Of a DNA stretch of 64,000 nucleotides, positions 57,106-64,000 are shown in pieces; position 1 is the first letter of the stretch; the number at the start of each line of letters is the position of its first letter. Source of the stretch: Candidatus Rokuibacteriota bacterium (lineage in GTDB: Bacteria > Methylomirabilota > Methylomirabilia > Rokubacteriales > CSP1-6); NCBI GenBank assembly GCA_016866775.1, contig VGLJ01000011.1:1-64000 (forward strand), read 5' to 3'. Below the pieces are notes generated by a model. The model was not told the DNA's origin, ran no database searches, and saw only the letters and a list, made by a program, of their open reading frames with translations. The translations under genes and the position numbers were made by a program.

Positions 57106-59418
57106 CTAGCGCCGCGGCAGCGGGCCGAAGACCGGCGGCGGGATGCGACGCTTCGACGCCGCTTCGTACGCCGACGCGATCTTCAGCGTGATGTCCTCCT
57201 TGCCCGGCTCGCAGCGGAACACCAACGAGAACGGCAGGCCGGGCTCCGGGATCGTCGTCGGCGTGGTCGACGGCGTCGCGACGTAGCGCGTGCCGTCCGG
57301 TGACAGCGTGAAGACCGGGTCGTAGACCGTGGTGACGTAGCCCGCCGGTACCAGGACTTCCGTGAGCCCCGCGTTCGGGCCGTAGAACGACTCCGGGCTC
57401 AAGTTGCTGCGGCCGCCGCGCGGCTGGTGCGCGCCCCCGATCTTGCCCGGCGGCCACGGCGTGTGCAGCCGGACGAGCGCGTCGAGCCGGTTCTCGAGGA
57501 TCACCATCATGTCGACGCGCCGGAGCAGCTCGCGCAGCATGATCCGCTCGGTCACGCCCTGGCGGCCGTCGAGCCGGTTGCGCGGATCGGCGACCTCCTC
57601 CCAGTTCTTGAACGCCGCGCGCTGATCGTCGCCCCAGAACTTCGAGCGCGCGTTGAGCTGCGCGAAGTCGGTCAGCGTCTCGCGCAGGCCGCGCTGCTTC
57701 CAGTCCTCCGCGCGCCGCGTGAGGTACTGCGGGACCTGGAAGCGGAACGTCGGCGCGAGCTCCTGCTCCTGGACGGTGGCGATGTCGAGGTTCACCGGCG
57801 GCGCGATCCGGCCCTCGGCCAGCGCGACGCAGTAGTCGATCGGCGTCATCGTGCCCGTGCCGAACACCTTGCCGGCCACGAACTCGGTGGGCACGATCGC
57901 GGACGCGAACTCCTTGAACAGCGGCTGGCCGTCGGCGCCGAGGCGGAACAATACGTCGGGCATGAAGAGCGGGACCAGACGGGCCAGCGCGCGCTGGAAG
58001 TCCATGCTCATGACCTCGGCGTCGGGATCGCGCGTCCCGTGCCGATGCGTCGACTCGACCAGCGTCGCGCCCAGCGCGCCCCCGAGAACAGTTTTGATCT
58101 CTTTCGCCGCCGCGGTGACGATCGGCACCTCGGTCATCGACCCCGGCGGGATCACCATCGACTCGCGGATCACGCCGATCCTGATACCCTTCAGCGCGCC
58201 CGGCGTGCCGGCCATCCTCGCGTGGCTCGCGTACGGCGTGGCGAGGATCGACGAGCGCGGGACCGTCGTGAACGGATCACGCGGGTCGTAGTACCCGCGG
58301 ACCGGATCCTTCAGCGCGTCGAGCACCCTCGCGCAGTCGGTGATCGTGCGGCACAGGATCCCGGTGCGGTCGCAGTAGATGTCGGCGCCGATCGCCCCGC
58401 CGACGAAGCCGAGCAGCGCCTTGTGCGGCAGGATCAGCGCCACCGCGTTGTGGTTCGCGGGCCCGCGCGTCGACGCGCGCGTCTCCTCGCCGAGGCTCGC
58501 CATCACGAGGTTCGCGCTCACCGAGACGCCCGAGCCCGAGCTCGAGCCGAGCGACGCGGAGCGCGTGGTGTCGTACGGGTTCGCCGGATTGCCGCCCCAG
58601 CTCGTGCGCTGGTAGCCGAGCGTCGACGGCAAGACCGCCGCCGGCTTGTGCCGCCCGCCCGGATCCCCGGCGCGGCCGTTGTACTCCGTGCTCACGGCCT
58701 TCGCGTAAACGATCGCGCCCTTCTTGCGAAGCTGATCGACGAGCCCGTGGTCGCGCGCGGGGAAGTCGATGTCGTACGCCGCGTCCCCGCCGCTCGTGCT
58801 CCGCATGTCCTTCGTGTCGAACGGATCCTTGAAGGAGAAGACGACGCCGTAGAGCGGCATCGCGTCGAGGTCGGGATGACGGCCGTACTTGGCGTCCAGC
58901 TCGGCCGCTTGCTCGAGCGCGTCGGGATAGTGGCGGAAGATCTCGCACGCCGGTGGCGCGCCGGCCGGCAACGGGCCCTTCGACGGATGCCGGTCGTACT
59001 CGCCGCGGCACGTGACCGACCGCTCACCGCGGATGTTGAGCGTGGCGAGCGCGTTCACCTGGCCCGCGCTCGGAATGCCCGTGATCATCCCGTACTGCTG
59101 CTGCACCGATGAATCGGAGGCGGTCGCTTCCATCCGGCCGTACTCGAGCGGCGGGCCCTCGTACCTGTCGAGATCGGGAAAGACGGTCGACGCGCTGACG
59201 GTCTCCGTGGGGAACGTGAGCGGTGCGCCCGCGCGGATCGTTCCCGTCGCCGTCTTGACCGGCGCGCCGTCCGCGGTCACCAGCAGGCTCGCGACGCCGT
59301 TGAACGCACGGGCGCGCGCGAGGTAGCGCTCGACCATCTCCACGCACGTGATCTCGCCCGCCCGGATCGCGGCGTGCAGTTCGTCGATCGTCGCCTCTTC
59401 GAGCCGGAACCCCGCCAT
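57106..59418 (-). CDS. Large amidase-signature enzyme
   Basis: A 770-residue amidase, much longer than the usual 450-550. The Ser-cisSer-Lys site is readable: Lys in YGVVFSFKDPFDTKDM (near residue 200), cis-Ser in STSGGDAAYD, and the nucleophile in SASLGSSSGSGVSVSANL (near residue 285). The extra length lies before the Lys (an insert with TASDSSVQQQYGM) and after the core, with a beta-rich C-terminal part. It hydrolyses an amide bond of unknown substrate. No signal peptide. ATG 59418 has GGGAGGCG upstream; the frame upstream of it is not supported. It lies 146 bases upstream of grdB-2 on the same strand and could belong to the same transcript. Confidence 0.85.
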   Translation of the reverse strand: MAGFRLEEATIDELHAAIRAGEITCVEMVERYLARARAFNGVASLLVTADGAPVKTATGTIRAGAPLTFPTETVSASTVFPDLDRYEGPPLEYGRMEATASDSSVQQQYGMITGIPSAGQVNALATLNIRGERSVTCRGEYDRHPSKGPLPAGAPPACEIFRHYPDALEQAAELDAKYGRHPDLDAMPLYGVVFSFKDPFDTKDMRSTSGGDAAYDIDFPARDHGLVDQLRKKGAIVYAKAVSTEYNGRAGDPGGRHKPAAVLPSTLGYQRTSWGGNPANPYDTTRSASLGSSSGSGVSVSANLVMASLGEETRASTRGPANHNAVALILPHKALLGFVGGAIGADIYCDRTGILCRTITDCARVLDALKDPVRGYYDPRDPFTTVPRSSILATPYASHARMAGTPGALKGIRIGVIRESMVIPPGSMTEVPIVTAAAKEIKTVLGGALGATLVESTHRHGTRDPDAEVMSMDFQRALARLVPLFMPDVLFRLGADGQPLFKEFASAIVPTEFVAGKVFGTGTMTPIDYCVALAEGRIAPPVNLDIATVQEQELAPTFRFQVPQYLTRRAEDWKQRGLRETLTDFAQLNARSKFWGDDQRAAFKNWEEVADPRNRLDGRQGVTERIMLRELLRRVDMMVILENRLDALVRLHTPWPPGKIGGAHQPRGGRSNLSPESFYGPNAGLTEVLVPAGYVTTVYDPVFTLSPDGTRYVATPSTTPTTIPEPGLPFSLVFRCEPGKEDITLKIASAYEAASKRRIPPPVFGPLPRR

Positions 59419-59540
59419 TGACGCCTCCCGCCGGCACGGCCATGGCCGCAGCGTGGTTCGGAGTATGCCTGAGCGGGATGACGTCAGGATCGGCCGTGCC
59501 GCCGACCTTGATCCCGGCGTGCGCGGCTCACGCGCGGCCG

Positions 59541-59837
59541 TCAGTTGCGCGAGGCCACCCGCCGGAACGCGATGGAAGGAGGCGTCAGGCTGTCCGGATC
59601 CACCGGGACTCCGAGGCGCTTCAGGACCCTGCACGAATCGGACGCGGGCTCGACGTGGGTGAGCCCGGATCGCCGCGTCAGCTCGTCCACGCGATACGCG
59701 CATGCGACGCTCTGCCACTGACGCGCCTGGCGGTACTGCTCGTAGCCCCAGCTGAGCGGCGTGAGGATGAGCGCGAGCATCACCAGCGTGCGGAGCATCT
59801 TGAGGGCGACTTCGACTTCGTGCCGAAAGATTCGCAT
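59541..59837 (-). CDS. Small membrane-anchored protein, unrecognised
   Basis: A 98-residue frame with one hydrophobic segment (LRTLVMLALILTPLSWGY, about residues 15-32) followed by a short soluble part with two cysteines (VACAYRVDEL and SDSCRVLKR) that could form an exported disulfide. I do not recognise the family. The ATG at 59837 is chosen; the internal MLRTLVML start is also possible. The frame is open further upstream but passes through a lower-GC non-coding region. Modest support only. Confidence 0.45.
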   Translation of the reverse strand: MRIFRHEVEVALKMLRTLVMLALILTPLSWGYEQYRQARQWQSVACAYRVDELTRRSGLTHVEPASDSCRVLKRLGVPVDPDSLTPPSIAFRRVASRN

Positions 59838-60169
59838 CTGACTCCCGAGGCAAATGGTCCCGCGATGCGCGGGGCGTACTTCGTGTCCCCCGCGCATTCT
59901 CGCCGCTGGAGCAATATTGTCAAGGCGCAAACTGACGCACGCGCATCGACGACGACGAATCGTGTGACGATTCTTGTCCCGCGCCGAATTGCGACGGGCG
60001 GATGCGCGCTTGCGCTGTGGCGTGCGCGCCATAGCCTGCACGCCACAGTGAGTCAGCCTGTCACTTTTCGTCGCCAATTTGGGCGAGACACATAGTTGTG
60101 CGCAGGACTCGGCCGCGCAGTAGGATTCCTCCGACGCGCCACGCCCCACGGACCCGAGAGGAGAAGGTC
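59838..60169. other. Intergenic region with lower GC, likely divergent promoters
   Basis: About 330 bases between a small leftward gene and the rightward gene at 60170. It is less GC-rich than its surroundings (for example AGCAATATTGTCAAGG near 59910), as expected for promoter DNA. I see no convincing gene, repeat or RNA in it. Confidence 0.5.
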
Positions 60170-61624
60170 ATGCACAGGCCCGTCCGGTTCGCCGACGACA
60201 TCGAGCCGCTGGTGCAGTTCATCGAGGAGACCGAGCCCAGCCGGATCCTCGAAGCCACCCTGGGCAAGTTACGCGACGGCCTGTCCGTCAAGAAGCTCCT
60301 GACCGCGTCGGCGCTCGCGGTGACTCGCTCCTCCGACTTGCCGCCGGGCCACCATGGCGGGCCGCTCCACCCGCTCGTCGGACTCCACGCGCTCCACAAC
60401 ACGGTCGAGCGCGTGTCGGGCGAGCAGCGCTTCCTGCCCGTCCTCCAGCACGTCGCGCTGTCGAACAAGCACATCAACCATCCCAACATGGGCCCGTACA
60501 TCCTGGCGGATGCCGAGCCCGTGGATTCCGGCGGCGTCGAGGCGACGAAGAAGGCCTTCTTCGCCTGCGTGGACCGCGGCCTGTACAACGGTGCCGATCG
60601 TCACTTCCTCTGGCTCTGGGACAACATCCCTCACGGCGAGGCGCTGGACCTGCTGCTGACGGTGGCGATCCCGAAGAACGCGCTCGACGATCACTACTTC
60701 ATCTTCCCCATGTTCACGTGGCGGGCGCTCGACTGGCTGGGACGCGAGTACACGCCGTTCCTGATGCGTCCCGCCGTCCGGTACGTGAGCCGGTTCCCCA
60801 CGCCGCCTCCGCTCAAGGACATCGAGCCGCTGCTCGAGGAGTACGAGCTCCTGAGGCGCCCGCTGGGGTTCCATACGAGCCCCGAGGAAACCCCCGCGAT
60901 CGGCGAGCTGGGCGAGGCGATCACCCGTTGCGACACCTACGCGGAGATCCCGCGGATGCTCGCGAGGGCGCTCGCGGACGGACTGTCGCTCCAGGGCACC
61001 GGAGAAGCCCTGTCGATCGGCGCGGCCGGCCTGTTCATGCGATCCCTCACCGGGAACCCGATGGACGTGCACCTGCATACGGGCGCGAACCTGCGCCGGT
61101 ATCTCCTGAAGCTCGAGGGCGTGAGCCTGCGCAACAAGCTGCTGGCGCTGCTGACGTGGCACACGGGGCCCGAGGTCCGCTCGACGCAGAACCGCATGGA
61201 GCCGCCGCCGCAGCCTGATCCGGCGGCGGTCGCCGCGCTCCCCCATCGCAGCCAGGCCGCGTTGCTGGATGCGCTCGAGGAGAGCATCTTCACGCAGCCG
61301 CCGACCGACTGGTCGAAGGTCACCAACCTCGGCCAGATGCGCGCGGTGCCCGAGGTGAAGAACACCGTGAACCTCGCGCAGCAGTACGCCGACCTCGGCT
61401 ACGAGCCGGACGCGCTCATCAGCCGTCTCGCCCGGATCGTCGTGCACGACAACTTCACCGAGATGCACGCCTTCAAGCACCACCAGGCGACGTTCGAGGA
61501 GTTCCACGCCACCCGGCTGCCGTGGCGCTGGCGTCACCTCGTGAGCGCGGCCCAGGCGTCGGCGATCTCCTACGGCAAGAACATGGAGGTCTACGAGGAG
61601 GCGATCGAGCTCCTCCACGCGTAA
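60170..61624 (+). CDS. Uncharacterised 484-aa helical protein (distantly questin-oxidase-like?)
   Basis: A 484-residue soluble, mostly helical protein that I cannot place with certainty. It contains several His-rich motifs: PPGHHGGPLHPLVGLHALHN (near residue 60), ALSNKHINHPNMGPY, and MHAFKHHQATFEEFH near the C-terminus. The HPLVGLHALHNTVE segment faintly recalls the questin oxidase-like family (HPLIHLGYALE), which would make it a cofactor-poor oxygenase, but this is weak. The ATG at 60170 has GAGAGGAGAAGG just upstream. A decayed copy of codons 338-369 lies at 63868-63963. It precedes the broken CHAT gene in the same direction. Confidence 0.75.
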   Translation: MHRPVRFADDIEPLVQFIEETEPSRILEATLGKLRDGLSVKKLLTASALAVTRSSDLPPGHHGGPLHPLVGLHALHNTVERVSGEQRFLPVLQHVALSNKHINHPNMGPYILADAEPVDSGGVEATKKAFFACVDRGLYNGADRHFLWLWDNIPHGEALDLLLTVAIPKNALDDHYFIFPMFTWRALDWLGREYTPFLMRPAVRYVSRFPTPPPLKDIEPLLEEYELLRRPLGFHTSPEETPAIGELGEAITRCDTYAEIPRMLARALADGLSLQGTGEALSIGAAGLFMRSLTGNPMDVHLHTGANLRRYLLKLEGVSLRNKLLALLTWHTGPEVRSTQNRMEPPPQPDPAAVAALPHRSQAALLDALEESIFTQPPTDWSKVTNLGQMRAVPEVKNTVNLAQQYADLGYEPDALISRLARIVVHDNFTEMHAFKHHQATFEEFHATRLPWRWRHLVSAAQASAISYGKNMEVYEEAIELLHA

Positions 61625-61667
61625 GGTCGGCGATCGTCCACACTCGATTAGCCCGTCGAGCGCGACC

Positions 61668-63776
61668 ATGACCGTCGGGCGGCGTCGCAGGAATCGGATC
61701 GCACAGGGCGGGGCTCTCGTGGCCCTCGTGTCGCTCATGGCCGCGTGCCGAGCCACGACTCCGCCGGCCATGACCCTGGAAGAGGCCAGGCAGGTCGCCG
61801 CGTCCTTCACCGGCGCGGCGTTCGTACCTCCGCCGCGGACGATCACCGACGTCGTCCCGCTGCTGCAGCCGGATGCGCACTCCCGCGCGTTCATGGTGGA
61901 CGCCCGCCGCCGCAGTCTCCGTGCGCCGCCGTCCGAATCCGTCGGCTCGAGTCCGCGATCAGCGTCTCCGTCGGCATCCACGGCGAGGACCACGTGGCGA
62001 CGGCGGGGCTGCGCGGGCTCTTCGCGATTGCTCGGCTCGCGCTCCGCGGCCCCCACGAGGCGCTGAGCGAGTTCGCGGCGGCGGCGAAGGTCCTGATGGA
62101 TCGCGCGGGCGAGGTCGAAGACGAGGCGACCACACGCGGAGAACGCGACCAGCGGCAGCGCTGGATCCTCACGGCGTCCATCGACGCGCTGAGCCAGATC
62201 GCGTCGACCCGTGACGGCGCGGCGGCCGAGACCTTCAGGCTCGCAGACATCGTCCGAGGACGATTCGTCCAGCGGGCGCTCGACGCGACCGCGGCGCGCA
62301 GCGCGGCACGGACTCCGGCGCTCGCCGATCTCGTCCGGCGGGAGCAGGATGCGGCGAAGCAGCTGGCGGCGCTCCACGGCCGGTTGACGGCGGCGTATGG
62401 GGGTCCCATGAGCGCGGCGGCCGTCGCCGACCTCCGGGCCGGCATCGACGTCTTGCGACAAGCACGACACGTGCTCGCGCAGCGGATCGCCCGCGAGTTT
62501 CCGGCGTATGCGCAGCTCGTTCGTCCGGCGCCCGTGACGGCGGAGGAGGCGCGCGCGGCGCTGCGCAGCGGGGAGGCGCTCATCGCGACCCTCGTGACCG
62601 AGGACCGCACGTACGTCTGGGCGGTGTCGCCCGGACGGCCCGTGGTGTTCACGAGCGTGCCCCTCGGCGAGAAGTCGCTGGAGGAGAAGGTCGTTCGCCT
62701 GCGGCGGGCGCTGGACCCTCGCGCTCAGCGGCTCGGAGAGATTCCGGCCTTCGACCTGGCGGCAGCGCATGAGCTTTACCGGCAGTTCCTGGCGCCGGTG
62801 CGGTCAGGCTGGGGCGGCGCCGACGGTCTGCTGATCGTCGGCCATGGACCACTCGGCCAGGTACCGTTCGCGTTGTTGCCGACCGAGGTCGTCGGCGCGG
62901 TGCCGGAGCGCGAACCGTTGTTCGCCGGATATCGCCAGGTCCCCCGGTTGATTCGGCAGCATGCGGTGACGGCGCTGCCGTCGGTGAGCGCGCTGGTGAC
63001 GCTGAGGCGCCTGGTGGCGAGCTCGGCCGAGCGCAGAGTCCAGGGAGCCGTGGGCCGAAGGCGGGTCCACACGTTCGCCGACGGGGCTCGCACTCCGGGA
63101 TGTCGCGGTCTCTCCCGGCGCGGACGTGGAAACACGGACGCTGGCCATGCTTCCGCGCCTGCCCGACACGGCCGACGAAATCCGCAGCATCGCCCGGGCG
63201 GTCAACGCCGATCCCGAGCGCGACGTATTCCTCGGGCGGGCGGCGAACGAGCACGTGGTGAAGAGTGCCGGCCTCACGGGGTATCGCGTCGTCGCGTTTG
63301 CGACGCACGGTCTTGTCCCCGGAGACCTGGACGGTCTGACGCAACCCGCCCTGGCGCTGACGGCGCCGGAGGTGGCGGAGGTCGGTGGCGACGGGCTTCT
63401 CACGATGGAAGAGATCCTCGCGCTGAAGCTGAACGCGGACTGGGTGGTGCTTTCGGCATGCAACACCGCGAATGCCGCCGGGGTGGGAGCCGAGGCGCTG
63501 TCGGGCCTCGGCCGGGCGTTTTTCTACGCAGGCGCGCGAGCGCTGCTCGTGACGCACTGGCCGGTGGAGACGACGTCGGCACGGGCGCTGACGACCGACC
63601 TCTTCGCGCGACAGGCGAGCCACCCGGACGTGACGCGGGCCAGGGCGCTGCAGCAGACGATGAACGCGCTGATCGACGATGCCGTGCGAGTCGATCCCGC
63701 GACAGGACGGGCGATCTTCAGCTACGCGCATCCGATCTTCTGGGCACCGTTCGCTCTCGTCGGTGACCCGGGCTGA
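61668..63776 (+). pseudogene. CHAT-domain (caspase-like) protease gene with two compensating frameshifts
   Basis: Three consecutive frames make one protein. 61668 to about 61930 gives a signal/lipoprotein-like N-terminus (LVALVSLMAACRATTPP). About 61905 to 63060, in another frame, gives a helical middle and the start of the CHAT domain (LLIVGHGPLGQVPFALLPTE). About 63060 to 63776, back in the first frame, gives the catalytic His (VAFATHGLVPGD) and Cys (VVLSACNTANAAG) and the end (YAHPIFWAPFALVGDPG). The first junction fits a one-base loss, the second a one-base gain. Either the assembly has two indels or the gene is decaying. CHAT proteins of this size carry N-terminal helical repeats and cleave proteins, sometimes in defence; no partner gene is visible here. 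Confidence 0.8.
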
Positions 63777-63867
63777 CCGCCGTCGTTCGTGACGTGCGGC
63801 GGTCCGAGGCGGCACGTCCGCTTCGCCCCGAGCGCGGGCAGGACTTACCACCTTGCGCGCCCGACGA

Positions 63868-63963
63868 TCGACCCAGAATCGCATGGAGCCGCGGCCGCAG
63901 CCGGATCCCGCGGCCGTCGCGGCGCTCCCTCATCGTCGCCAGGCCGACCTGCCGGATGCGCTC
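63868..63963 (+). pseudogene. Decayed 96-bp duplicate of part of the 60170-61624 gene
   Basis: Translated in one frame it gives STQNRMEPRPQPDPAAVAAL and then PHRRQADLPDAL, nearly the same as residues 338-369 of the protein encoded at 60170-61624 (bases 61181-61276). The two segments are equal in length without gaps. Sequence on either side does not match, so this is a gene fragment left by a duplication or recombination. It lies near the right edge. Confidence 0.8.
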
Positions 63964-64000
63964 CTCCTACGTTTTCAGCTGACTACGTTTCCAGCTGCCG

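Noticed and set aside
1-64000. CRISPR arrays, rRNA and tRNA genes
   Set aside because: No regularly spaced repeats, and no cloverleaf or rRNA-like sequence noticed on either strand. A covariance search was not possible here.

Overview
The window is very GC-rich (roughly 70% by eye), tightly packed and read on both strands, with many ATGA/GTGA stop-start overlaps. It is dominated by uptake and catabolism genes: TRAP and ABC transporters, five luciferase-like flavin monooxygenases (LLM), three classical short-chain dehydrogenases, Rieske and 2-oxoglutarate oxygenases, CoA-transferase and CoA-ligase, amidohydrolases and an amidase. With at least five in-frame UGA (selenocysteine) genes, this suggests an uncultivated soil or subsurface bacterium of the Candidatus Rokubacteria / Methylomirabilota type. 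That placement is an inference; no rRNA, tRNA or taxonomic marker gene was seen.

Layout. 1-1.9 kb: edge of a minus-strand gene and a DUF222/HNH endonuclease. 1.9-12.5 kb: a Rieske oxygenase and a HmuY-like protein, then two TRAP binding proteins and a DctQ-DctM transporter leading a plus-strand run (maleate isomerase-like, LLM, phosphotriesterase-like, acyl-CoA ligase, RidA). 12.5-22.2 kb: short operons (LLM + Tat amidohydrolase; Sec-AhpD + epoxide hydrolase; PRISE reductase + CoA-transferase; DMT exporter; DapA-like aldolase + PQQ-type sugar dehydrogenase) and an IS1380-like remnant. 23-37.6 kb: TauD, aldo-keto reductase, enolase-superfamily enzyme, MFS, PepF, an IclR-LLM-LLM-MFS group, 2OG oxygenase/SDR, and a Rieske-118aa-LLM operon. 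37.6-38.2 kb: a RelE toxin with a YhbY-Phd chimeric antitoxin.

42.5-57 kb, the most striking part, holds two minus-strand runs around a VapBC pair. One is ABC ATPase-permease-binding protein-GrdC-GrdA(Sec)-SDR. The other is GrdB(Sec)-GrdE-peptide-binding protein-2-hydroxyacid dehydrogenase-GrdE-GrdB(Sec)-DsbA-like protein(Sec). This looks like a glycine-reductase-type selenoenzyme system with two substrate-specific B components sharing one A/C pair. Both GrdE proteins seem to lack the cysteine that becomes the pyruvoyl group in classical glycine reductase, no GrdD or thioredoxin gene is present, and a UxxC DsbA-like selenoprotein is translationally coupled to one GrdB. A different substrate, and a different electron donor, are plausible.

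A family of short G-rich palindromic elements (seven copies seen) is scattered between genes, forms the 3' ends of two genes, and in one case sits in frame inside the acyl-CoA ligase gene. 57-64 kb: a large amidase, a small membrane protein, an unrecognised 484-aa protein, a twice-frameshifted CHAT-domain gene, and a decayed 96-bp copy of part of the 484-aa gene at the right edge. No CRISPR array was seen.
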